Part shown: positions 1 through 6,473 of the stretch, one piece after another | Layout of the letters: every line of letters starts with the position of its first letter | How positions within the stretch are numbered: the first letter of the stretch is position 1 | Source of the DNA: Bacillota bacterium | Lineage (GTDB): Bacteria; Bacillota; Clostridia; Oscillospirales; Acutalibacteraceae | NCBI GenBank assembly: GCA_029007015.1 | Contig: JAQXHB010000087.1 | Span: 1-11,235, forward strand | Direction of reading: 5' to 3' | Length of the DNA: 11,235 nucleotides | Made by a program: the position numbers and the translations under genes | The notes under the pieces: generated by a model | Database searches by the model: none | Told to the model about the DNA's origin: nothing | The model's input: the letters and a program-made list of their open reading frames with translations, nothing else

Positions 1-231
1 GTTGAATACAACTACGCCCTGCTCACTGCACTTGTCAATCGGAATGTTGTTGACGCCCGCGCCGGCTCTGGCAATGGCTTTGAGCGACTGCGGCAGGTCG
101 AGTTCGTGCATGGCGGCCGAGCGCACCAATACGCCGTCAGCGCCGGCAATATCGTCAGCGATGTCATAATTTCTGTTTTTCAAGATATCAAGTCCGCAAT
201 CGGCTATCTTGTTAAGTGTGGCAATTTTCAT
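1..231 (-). CDS. serA: D-3-phosphoglycerate dehydrogenase, N-terminal part (SerA)
   Basis: This is the first 77 codons of a gene that runs off the window's left edge. SerA oxidises 3-phosphoglycerate to 3-phosphohydroxypyruvate with NAD+, the first step of serine synthesis in the cytoplasm. The visible part is the start of the substrate-binding domain. It begins MKIATLNKIADCGLD, then has the VLVRSA segment at about residues 34-39 and the family signature ARAGAGVNNIPIDKCSEQG at about 53-71, where conserved residues contact substrate. The ATG at 229-231 is preceded by GAGGT at 240-244 with 8-base spacing. The gene starts 15 bases after the serC stop, so the two are almost certainly co-transcribed and supply consecutive enzymes. 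The NAD-binding core and any C-terminal ACT domain lie outside the window. The alternative is another 2-hydroxyacid dehydrogenase, but the signature and the serC neighbour make SerA very likely. Confidence 0.93.
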   Translation of the reverse strand, partial: MKIATLNKIADCGLDILKNRNYDIADDIAGADGVLVRSAAMHELDLPQSLKAIARAGAGVNNIPIDKCSEQGVVVFN

Positions 232-239
232 TAGTATGT

Positions 240-244
240 ACCTC
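240..244 (-). promoter_or_regulatory. Ribosome binding site of serA
   Basis: Read on the minus strand this is GAGGT, 8 bases before the serA ATG at 231. It lies just downstream of the serC stop and fixes the serA start. Confidence 0.75.
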
Positions 245-246
245 GA

Positions 247-1332
247 TTACTTATTTGCGGCTTCAAAATCGGCCATGAATTTAACCAGTTTCTCAACGCC
301 CTCAATCGGCATTGCATTGTATATAGATGCGCGCATGCCGCCGACAGTGCGGTGACCCTTTATGTTGACAAATCCGGCCGCAGTAGCCTCTTTGACAAAT
401 TTGGCATCCAGTTCCTCGTTGCCGGTGACAAAGGGAACATTCATCAGTGAACGGTCCTCTTTAACAACGGTACCGTGGAACATCTCACTGCTGTCGAGAA
501 AATCATAGAGAATCTGCGCCTTTTTCTTGTTAATCTCATACATCTTGTCAAGGCCGCCGACCTCATTTTTAATCCATTCAAGCACCAGTTTGGCAATGTA
601 AATGGTGTAGCAAGGCGGAGTGTTATACATTGAACCGTTATCGGCGTGAATCTGGTAGTTAAACATGGTCGGCGTGATGTCGCGTGCGTGACCGATGAGG
701 TCCTCACGGATGATAACAACGGTCATTCCGGCAGGAGCCATATTCTTCTGTGCGCCGGCATATAACATACCGAACTTGGTCACATCAATAGGCTGTGAAA
801 GAATGCAACTTGAAATATCGGCAACCAACGGAACATCTCCGGTATCGGGCAGTTCGTGGTAAAGGGTGCCGTAAATGGTGTTGTTCATGCAGATATGGAA
901 GTAGTCGGCGTCGGGTGTAAAGTCCTTCTTATCCAACTTCGGGATATACGAGAAGGTCTTATCCTTTGAACTGGCAACAATATGGGCCTCGCCGTATTTG
1001 CTGCCCTCCTGATATGCCTTGTTAGCCCACTGGCCGGTGATGACATAGTCGGCCTTGCCACTGCCGTTCATCAGGTTGAGCGGTACCATTGCAAACTGGC
1101 TGGACGCGCCGCCCTGCAGAAAAAGCACCTTGTAATTGTCCGGAATATTCATAACCTCGCGCAGAAGTGCTTCGGCCTGGTCAATAATAGACTGATAAAC
1201 CTTTGACCGGTGAGACATCTCCATAACCGACTGGCCACTGCCCTGATAGTCAAGCATCTCGTCCGCGGCTCTCTTGAGCACTGCCTCTGGCAGCATGGAC
1301 GGGCCAGCGCTAAAATTGTAAACTCTACTCAT
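247..1332 (-). CDS. serC: Phosphoserine aminotransferase (SerC)
   Basis: A full-length 361-residue, PLP-dependent class V aminotransferase. It converts 3-phosphohydroxypyruvate and glutamate to O-phosphoserine, the second step of serine synthesis; in some bacteria the same enzyme serves pyridoxal phosphate synthesis. The N-terminus has the family opening YNFSAGPSMLPE. EMSHRS (about residues 38-43) holds the substrate-binding His-Arg pair, and FLQGGASSQFAMVP (71-84) is the cofactor-phosphate region. YAGAQKNMAPAG (191-202) contains K196, expected to form the Schiff base with PLP. The C-terminal GHRTVGGMRASIYNA is also typical. The ATG at 1330-1332 follows GGGAGGA at 1341-1347 with 8-base spacing. 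A strong promoter lies immediately upstream, and serA follows 15 bases after the TAA stop. All family landmarks are present and nothing looks damaged. Confidence 0.97.
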   Translation of the reverse strand: MSRVYNFSAGPSMLPEAVLKRAADEMLDYQGSGQSVMEMSHRSKVYQSIIDQAEALLREVMNIPDNYKVLFLQGGASSQFAMVPLNLMNGSGKADYVITGQWANKAYQEGSKYGEAHIVASSKDKTFSYIPKLDKKDFTPDADYFHICMNNTIYGTLYHELPDTGDVPLVADISSCILSQPIDVTKFGMLYAGAQKNMAPAGMTVVIIREDLIGHARDITPTMFNYQIHADNGSMYNTPPCYTIYIAKLVLEWIKNEVGGLDKMYEINKKKAQILYDFLDSSEMFHGTVVKEDRSLMNVPFVTGNEELDAKFVKEATAAGFVNIKGHRTVGGMRASIYNAMPIEGVEKLVKFMADFEAANK

Positions 1333-1340
1333 AATATGTA

Positions 1341-1347
1341 TCCTCCC
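1341..1347 (-). promoter_or_regulatory. Ribosome binding site of serC
   Basis: The minus strand reads GGGAGGA, a near-perfect Shine-Dalgarno sequence, 8 bases before the serC ATG. Confidence 0.85.
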
Positions 1348-1364
1348 AAAATGTCAATATTATC

Positions 1365-1392
1365 ATTATACATATTCAGGAGGTAAAGTCAA
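1365..1392 (-). promoter_or_regulatory. Vegetative (sigma-A type) promoter of serC-serA
   Basis: On the minus strand TTGACT (1387-1392) and TATAAT (1365-1370) are separated by 16 bases. They match the housekeeping consensus at 5 of 6 and 6 of 6 positions. Transcription should begin near 1358, giving a leader of about 26 bases. That is too short for a riboswitch or T-box, so any regulation probably acts at the DNA level. Its presence separates the serine genes from the germination genes upstream. Confidence 0.85.
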
Positions 1393-1397
1393 GTGGT

Positions 1398-1415
1398 TTG
1401 TTAATTAAATAACAA
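1398..1415 (-). repeat. AT-rich inverted repeat abutting the serC -35 box
   Basis: The arms TTGTTA and TAACAA are a perfect 6-bp inverted repeat around a 6-base centre, ending 6 bases upstream of the -35 hexamer. It has no T-tract behind it, so it is not a terminator for the gene above. A protein-binding operator is possible but unproven. The 10-mer TTTGTTAATT (plus strand, 1397-1406) recurs at 1450-1459, a 53-bp offset or about five helical turns. Confidence 0.35.
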
Positions 1416-1417
1416 TA

Positions 1418-1444
1418 TTTTTTCGATATTTTTCGATGTTTTTT
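1418..1444. promoter_or_regulatory. Three helically phased A-tracts upstream of the serC promoter
   Basis: On the minus strand, runs of 6, 5 and 6 A residues (1439-1444, 1429-1433, 1418-1423) are separated by CATCG and TATCG. Their centres are 10.5 bp apart, exactly one helical turn. Phased A-tracts are an established cause of intrinsic DNA curvature. They lie about 60-85 bases upstream of the predicted transcription start, where curvature or an UP-like element can help RNA polymerase. The function here is inferred. Confidence 0.5.
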
Positions 1445-1464
1445 CCATCTTTGTTAATTTATTG

Positions 1465-3450
1465 TCAATGTATAGTTAAAACCAACCTATATTCCAGTTG
1501 GCTGAGGGCTGTTTGCCACTCTTTCTCATCAAAATCGCCTCTGAGCGCGTGTTGTTTCATATACAGCAGTTTGACATCAAATATGTCGTCTCCGCTGTCC
1601 TCTGCCAGTTGCATAAGCGGCTCGCAGATGTCAGTGACCTCCTCGTGCAGGCGGCCCGTATCCCCCTCAAAGTCGCTGAGCTGCAAGTTTACATTAAATG
1701 TGACTATATTATTGCCATCGAGCCGCGCCCTCGTGATTGCGCTGGCTGTGGCGCCCTCACCGAGCGACATGTTACTGACCTTTCCTCGTATAATATTGTA
1801 CGCGAGTGCCTGCTCACCGCTAAGCATTCGGTCGGCGCCGAACAGATAGCACCCTGTGAAAGCATAGTCGCCGCCGCTGACCTTTACCGCAGGCGCCGCT
1901 GTCACTGTGCCTCTGCAATTGGTGTTGCCGTAAACATCCGACACATTGCAGGTGACACTGCGCGGATTGTCGGCAATGTTGTTTTGTATCAGTTTGGCGG
2001 TGCTGACATCCACCCCGTCAAGTTTCAAAAATTTCTCTGCCGAGCCATCCACCACAAGCAGTGTTGCTGAGTTCTTTATCTCATTCGTGGCGGCTATTTC
2101 GGCAATAACTGTGCTGATGATATCATCGGCACAGTTATCAGACACGGCAATAACGCTCAGGTGCATCATCTCCAGCCGCTTTGCACTGCTCTGCTCATAT
2201 TTGTCGCGAGCCGTTTCAAGCGTCTCGCCGCTTTGCACTACCGTCTTTCCGTCAAGGGTCTTAAAGCAAAATGTGTACCCTTTTTCCCCTCGGTCGACCG
2301 ATACAAACACAGCGTTCTCACTGTTATCGGTCTCATTATAGTCACCGCAGCCGCAAAGCGACACGGCAATGACGGCCGCGACGGCAACGGCCATCACCTG
2401 TCTGCGGCGGTTCCACACTCGGCGGACAAGTGCTGATGCAACCAGAGTCGCCAATATAAAAACGATAAGACAGCAGTTGACTTTTGTCAGCACTGTCATA
2501 ACCTCATATCGACCGAAGTCGGCAGTCAGACTGACGCAGAGAATAGCCGCCGCAATTACGATGGGCACAATTATGCGGGTTAATTTGTTTTTACCGATGC
2601 ACTGCTCGGTTACGGCCGTTATGCACCCCACCGACAGAGCAATGCTGACGGTCGCGGCAATGACCGTTATAAACAGCATCAGCCCCTCCATGCGCTGAAA
2701 GAAACTGCCTATCTGCTCATTGCGCGCAATATCAGCGAGGCCAAACGACTCATTGGCTGAGGACTGCACCGGCACGCTGAGCGAATAGAGCAGGCAGCAC
2801 GCCGCCGACGCTACGCTGAGGATTATTCCTGAACGCACTCCTGCTCTGCGAAAATCGCCGTGAGTGTCATTGGGTGAGCAGATATAGGCGGCACACAGCC
2901 CTTCGCACAGATAGGACAGCAGTGACACCGCGGCAAGAGCCGTTCCGCCCAACGAAATGTTTACGGGAAGCAAATTGTTTACGCTGTACACACTGCCGCC
3001 AAGAGCCAGTATAACCGCAAGAATTATTAAAACCGGCCACAGTATAATGGAGCACACCGAGGCGCACGGCTCAACTCGGCCGACAGCAAGCACAACGGCC
3101 GTCGCCAGTATTACCAGGGCAATAATCACAGCCGATGTGTTTGGCATGAGCAATTTGCACGCCGTTTGCGAAACAAGGTAGAGCCGCTCAGCGGCAAAGA
3201 GCAATAGTGCGACGGCGAGCACGGTCTGAAGTGCGGCCGCGGCGCCGGTGCTCCTCACATTTTTGGAGCCGACCGTCAGTGAGCAAAAGTACATTACCAC
3301 CCAGTACCCTGCGGCGGCCGGTATAGCCGCCAGCGCGGCGGCGGATGGGCTGAAATACTCGGCCACAACGGCGGTGTGAAGCATCAGTCCGCTTATCGCC
3401 GGCAAGGTCATGACAGCGCACATTTCACTTCGATTGAGTTTTTTTCTCAC
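1465..3450 (-). CDS. Fused spore germinant-receptor permease and lipoprotein (GerAB-GerAC type)
   Basis: A 661-residue protein joining two receptor subunits that are normally separate. Residues 1 to about 343 form a GerAB-type permease of the APC superfamily: about ten hydrophobic segments, with the GerAB-like stretch IARNEQIGSFFQRMEGLMLF at 241-260. An Arg-rich turn (R343, R344, R348-R350) follows, then a hydrophobic stretch from M353 ending in the lipobox-like L365-C-G-C368. Residues 369-661 resemble the GerAC extracellular domain, including YLFGADRMLSGEQALAYN (535-552). This lipoprotein part, about 290 residues, is shorter than a typical GerAC. The start is GTG at 3448-3450, overlapping the gerAA stop by 4 bases (GTGA), which suggests translational coupling. 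There is no stop or frameshift between the halves. I see no good internal ribosome site before M353, although a start there cannot be excluded. The role, with GerAA, is sensing germinants in the spore inner membrane; the ligand cannot be inferred. Confidence 0.88.
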   Translation of the reverse strand: MRKKLNRSEMCAVMTLPAISGLMLHTAVVAEYFSPSAAALAAIPAAAGYWVVMYFCSLTVGSKNVRSTGAAAALQTVLAVALLLFAAERLYLVSQTACKLLMPNTSAVIIALVILATAVVLAVGRVEPCASVCSIILWPVLIILAVILALGGSVYSVNNLLPVNISLGGTALAAVSLLSYLCEGLCAAYICSPNDTHGDFRRAGVRSGIILSVASAACCLLYSLSVPVQSSANESFGLADIARNEQIGSFFQRMEGLMLFITVIAATVSIALSVGCITAVTEQCIGKNKLTRIIVPIVIAAAILCVSLTADFGRYEVMTVLTKVNCCLIVFILATLVASALVRRVWNRRRQVMAVAVAAVIAVSLCGCGDYNETDNSENAVFVSVDRGEKGYTFCFKTLDGKTVVQSGETLETARDKYEQSSAKRLEMMHLSVIAVSDNCADDIISTVIAEIAATNEIKNSATLLVVDGSAEKFLKLDGVDVSTAKLIQNNIADNPRSVTCNVSDVYGNTNCRGTVTAAPAVKVSGGDYAFTGCYLFGADRMLSGEQALAYNIIRGKVSNMSLGEGATASAITRARLDGNNIVTFNVNLQLSDFEGDTGRLHEEVTDICEPLMQLAEDSGDDIFDVKLLYMKQHALRGDFDEKEWQTALSQLEYRLVLTIH

Positions 3451-4928
3451 TTGTTGTCACCGTCCCACTTTCTGGATAAATCGGGTTGTTGGCGCGGTTT
3501 TATCGCGTGCAACGAGTGTGGACGCATCTCTTGCATATACACCGGCCTCTGCCAGAACATGTTGGTACCGGCCGACCATTTGATAGCCTGCACTGTCAAC
3601 AGCCGCTCGTCAAATGAATAGTCGTGCACAAGCAGTGCCAGTATGCTGACCGTGGACAGAGCAACGCCGATAATTCCAAACGCCGCACCAAGTATGATTG
3701 TATATAATTTGATAAACCGCATACCGAATGCCAGTTCGTAATCGGGCAGTGCCGCGTTGCCAATTCCCGATACGGCGACGACAATGAGAGTGACCGGACT
3801 GACAATTCCGGCGTCAATGGCCGCCGTGCCCAGTATAAGGCCGCCAACCGTCCCAATGGCACCTCCGAGGGCACTGGGCACCCGAAGTCCGGCTTCACGC
3901 ACCAGTTCAAACAGAATTTCCATCACTATCAGTTCGGTTACTGAGGAAAAGGGCAGATTTTTGCGTGACTCGGCTATCAGCGTCAGCAATTCGGTCGGTA
4001 TCATTTCGTGGTGATAGCCAATCAGGGCGATGTATATTCCCGACAGCATGGTGGTGCAGAAAAATGCGAATATGCGTATCAAGCGCGAGTAGGTGCCGTT
4101 TTGCCAGCGCTGTTGGTTGCTTTCGGGAGAATCGAGCAAAAGAGGCAGTGTTACCGGCATTATCAGCGCAAAGGGCGAGTTATCGCAAATGACGGCCACG
4201 CGGCCGCCGGCGATGTAGTGAGCGGCACGCTCAGGTCGCTCGGTCGACAGTATTGTGGGAAAAATTGACCGCGGACAGTCGCTTATCATTTGCGAAACCA
4301 TGCCACTGCCGGATATATAGTCGCCCGATATATTTTTCAGCCGACGCTTGACCTCATTAACGAGGCGCTTGTTGGTCACGCCGCTGATATACAGCACCGC
4401 ACATTTTTCGCCGCTCAATGTTCCTGTCGAAACAAATTCGGTGCATAGGTCGGCGGTTTTCATTGCGCGGCGAATAAGCGTGATATTAGTGCGCACATTT
4501 TCATTAAATGCTTCCTGCGAGCCGGTCACAACCGCTTCGGTAAGCGGCGTCGATACGCTCCGCCGTTCAAAGCCCTTGGTCTCGCAAATGGCGCAGGTGG
4601 CGTCGCCGTCAACAAACACCGGAGTGTCGCCCTGCAGTATCGCCATGACCGCCTCGTCGAGGCTATCGGTTATCTCGCAGTTGTTAAAATGGAGCACATT
4701 TTGCTTGTCCAGCCTTTCATGCTGATAGAGCATTATCGGCCGCATTATAAAGTCATTGATGGCATCGGAGTCAGCCATGCCGTCAATATAGGCCAAAAAG
4801 CATCTGACGCCTCCGGCCGATTTGAACTCTCGCAGTATGATGTCTTTGTTATGCTTTGAGTGAAAGCGGTCGGCAATGTAGCCGATGTTATCCGAAATGC
4901 AAGCCGAAATTTTTTTGCAGTCTGCCAT
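3447..4928 (-). CDS. Spore germinant-receptor subunit, GerAA/SpoVAF family
   Basis: A GerAA-type membrane subunit of the spore germination receptor, located in the inner membrane of the dormant spore. Numbering here starts from the TTG at 4955. The N-terminal soluble domain carries the hallmark GSQEAFNENVRTNITLIRRA at 145-164. Next come AVICDNSPFALIMP (254-267) and membrane segments at about 293-313, 362-405 and 416-444. The second signature, NLPFSSVTELIVMEILFE (333-350) followed by REAGLRVP, is typical of the family. The C-terminus ends in a basic tail with RP motifs. Two starts are possible. ATG at 4928 (493 residues) has GGTGA a few bases upstream and is my choice; TTG at 4955 (502 residues) has no clear ribosome site. 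Its TGA overlaps the GTG of the next gene. It follows spoIIR by 45 bases (18 from the TTG). SpoVAF is a paralogue, but the following GerAB/GerAC ORF favours the receptor role. Confidence 0.92.
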   Translation of the reverse strand: MADCKKISACISDNIGYIADRFHSKHNKDIILREFKSAGGVRCFLAYIDGMADSDAINDFIMRPIMLYQHERLDKQNVLHFNNCEITDSLDEAVMAILQGDTPVFVDGDATCAICETKGFERRSVSTPLTEAVVTGSQEAFNENVRTNITLIRRAMKTADLCTEFVSTGTLSGEKCAVLYISGVTNKRLVNEVKRRLKNISGDYISGSGMVSQMISDCPRSIFPTILSTERPERAAHYIAGGRVAVICDNSPFALIMPVTLPLLLDSPESNQQRWQNGTYSRLIRIFAFFCTTMLSGIYIALIGYHHEMIPTELLTLIAESRKNLPFSSVTELIVMEILFELVREAGLRVPSALGGAIGTVGGLILGTAAIDAGIVSPVTLIVVAVSGIGNAALPDYELAFGMRFIKLYTIILGAAFGIIGVALSTVSILALLVHDYSFDERLLTVQAIKWSAGTNMFWQRPVYMQEMRPHSLHAIKPRQQPDLSRKWDGDNK

Positions 4929-4973
4929 TAAATCACCAAAACTATCATTTTCCAAAAGAACGAAAATATACCG

Positions 4974-5561
4974 TCAGCCGCGCAGTTGCTCGAATATTTC
5001 AACTATTTTAAACTTGACCTCATATTTATCGTAATTCTCTGCAATTTCGGCACTGTTTTTGTCGACTGCTCTTTCCAATTCAGTCGATTGCGAGGCCGCC
5101 GGCAGGCACATTTGCGGAAACATAACACACCACCAATTGTGTCCGTTGCCCTCACCGATGACAATGCGCAAGGCGGTATAACTGCCGGCCGGCAGTGTCA
5201 CCTGCTCATAGTGTCTTGTATCAAAGTCGGCCTGACCGACCGATACATTTACGCTGTAATTTGCGCCGCATTCGGTGACCGTCCGCTCGGCCGTCTGCTG
5301 TATCAGCGACAAATTTTCTTTAGCCGCCGCGACGGCATCCTCCATCGTTTCGCACCCATCAAACAAACTCTCTGACAAATCTATCACCGCATCGCGCACC
5401 GTCAGTTTGAGTTGCTGGTCGGCACTGCTGTCGGAATTGGCCAATATATGCAGTCGAAAAACGCCGTCACGCAGTTGCTGACAGTTGCGGTCAAATTTAT
5501 ACATTGATAGCAGTGATGTTATTACCAGTGCTAACACCAGTGAAACAGATATTTTTCGCAT
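4974..5561 (-). CDS. spoIIR: Stage II sporulation protein R (SpoIIR)
   Basis: A 195-residue secreted signalling protein. In the studied bacilli SpoIIR is made in the forespore under sigma F and exported to the intermembrane space. There it triggers the protease SpoIIGA to process pro-sigma E in the mother cell. Residues 1-20 (MRKISVSLVLALVITSLLSM) form a basic-hydrophobic signal or anchor. The family motifs are FRLHILANSDS (35-45), LKLTVRDAV (51-59) and GEGNGHNWWCVMFPQMC (136-152), the last being nearly diagnostic. The ATG at 5559-5561 follows GGAGGA (5568-5573) with a 6-base all-T spacer. That ribosome site lies inside the 3' arm of the ispE terminator, which should affect expression (see that entry). 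The GerA genes follow closely and may be co-transcribed. I could not find a convincing sigma-F promoter. Confidence 0.95.
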   Translation of the reverse strand: MRKISVSLVLALVITSLLSMYKFDRNCQQLRDGVFRLHILANSDSSADQQLKLTVRDAVIDLSESLFDGCETMEDAVAAAKENLSLIQQTAERTVTECGANYSVNVSVGQADFDTRHYEQVTLPAGSYTALRIVIGEGNGHNWWCVMFPQMCLPAASQSTELERAVDKNSAEIAENYDKYEVKFKIVEIFEQLRG

Positions 5562-5601
5562 AAAAAATCCTCCAATAATTTCTAATCAAATTATTGGAGG
5601 A
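5562..5601 (-). terminator. Rho-independent terminator of ispE, overlapping the spoIIR ribosome binding site
   Basis: On the minus strand, TCCTCCAATAATTT (5601-5588) and AAATTATTGGAGGA (5581-5568) form a perfect 14-bp stem with a 6-base loop (5587-5582). Six T residues (5567-5562) follow at once. The stem begins 12 bases after the ispE stop. The last six bases of the 3' arm, GGAGGA, are the spoIIR Shine-Dalgarno sequence, and the T-tract is the spacer to the spoIIR ATG. In any RNA reading through from ispE, the upstream TCCTCC would pair with this site and block it. Confidence 0.88.
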
Positions 5602-5612
5602 CATGGATAGGT

Positions 5613-6473
5613 TTATTCAATTATTTCACAGCCGCTCTCAACTGTATGGCAAATATTGACCAGTCGGTAGATTTTTCGCGCCGACACCGCGCAGTTTTCA
5701 GCGGCTTCTCGGCTGTCAAACAAGCCGAAAACGGTTGGCCCGCTGCCGCTTAACCCGCAATGAAAGGCGCCGTGCAAACGCAAAAGGGCAAACTTGGCAT
5801 CCAACTCCGTCCGCTCCCACACCGACTCAAAGACATTGAGCATATGTGCAGATGCCGCGCGCAAATCGCCGCGCGCAATTTCAGCGGACAAGGCGCCGTT
5901 GTCCGGATGCGACAGCGCCGACGCTCCGTCAATGCGTCGGTACATCTCGCCGGTGGACGGCTTGTCCCCATCAGATATCAGCACAAGGTAAAGGCCTCGT
6001 ATGGCCGGTAACGGCTCAATCAGTTCCCCTATTCCGCGGCATCTGGCGGTGCCGCCGACCATGCAAAAGGGCACATCTGCGCCGAGCGACCCGGCCATAT
6101 TCGACAACTTATCAGCGGTAAAGGCGCCAAATATGCCGTTGAGCGCAAGCAGCGTCGCCGCACAGTCGGCACTTCCGCCGCCCAGCCCGCCGCAAACCGG
6201 TATATGCTTATCGACTGTGATGCGCACACCGCTCGCGATACCGGCGGCGTCAAGATACATCTCGCTGGCCTTATACGCAATGTTGCTTCGGTCGCCGCAA
6301 ACCGGACAGTCGATGACTATGCCGTCGCTCGCCTTCTCGACCGTTACGGTGTCAAACAAACTTACCGACTGCATCACACTGTCCAGCAGATGATATCCGT
6401 CAGCCCGTTTGCCTGTAATATCGAGCGACAAATTGACCTTGGCATACGCCTTTAGAGTTACTCTGTTACTCAT
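5613..6473 (-). CDS. ispE: 4-diphosphocytidyl-2-C-methyl-D-erythritol kinase (IspE)
   Basis: A 286-residue GHMP-family kinase, the usual length. It phosphorylates CDP-methylerythritol in the non-mevalonate (MEP) pathway to isoprenoid precursors, in the cytoplasm. AYAKVNLSLDITGKRADGYH (9-28) holds the expected catalytic Lys12 and substrate-binding His28. PVCGGLGGGSADCAATL (92-108) is the glycine-rich ATP loop. LGADVPFCMVGGTARCRGIG (130-149) contains Asp133, the likely catalytic base. LSGSGPTVFGLF (241-252) is the C-terminal GHMP motif. The ATG at 6471-6473 lies within the end of the aminotransferase gene, an 8-base overlap reading ATGAGTAA, so translation is probably coupled. A strong terminator follows the TAA. 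In clostridia ispE often lies near spoIIR, from general knowledge, so the location is not surprising. Confidence 0.96.
   Translation of the reverse strand: MSNRVTLKAYAKVNLSLDITGKRADGYHLLDSVMQSVSLFDTVTVEKASDGIVIDCPVCGDRSNIAYKASEMYLDAAGIASGVRITVDKHIPVCGGLGGGSADCAATLLALNGIFGAFTADKLSNMAGSLGADVPFCMVGGTARCRGIGELIEPLPAIRGLYLVLISDGDKPSTGEMYRRIDGASALSHPDNGALSAEIARGDLRAASAHMLNVFESVWERTELDAKFALLRLHGAFHCGLSGSGPTVFGLFDSREAAENCAVSARKIYRLVNICHTVESGCEIIE

Noticed and set aside
1333..1464. A riboswitch or T-box leader ahead of serC.
   Set aside because: The near-consensus promoter puts the transcription start about 26 bases before the ATG, which leaves no room for a structured leader.
4928..4948. A six-codon upstream frame (ATG at 4948) whose TAA overlaps the gerAA ATG as TAATG.
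   Set aside because: It has no good ribosome site and is very short. The arrangement could be a coupling device, but chance is likelier and gerAA also has an in-frame TTG upstream.
5602..5680. A sigma-F promoter for spoIIR around CCATA (about 5646-5650) with a GTGAAATAAT-like -10.
   Set aside because: The match to the sigma-F consensus is poor, and RNA starting there would contain the whole hairpin that hides the ribosome site.
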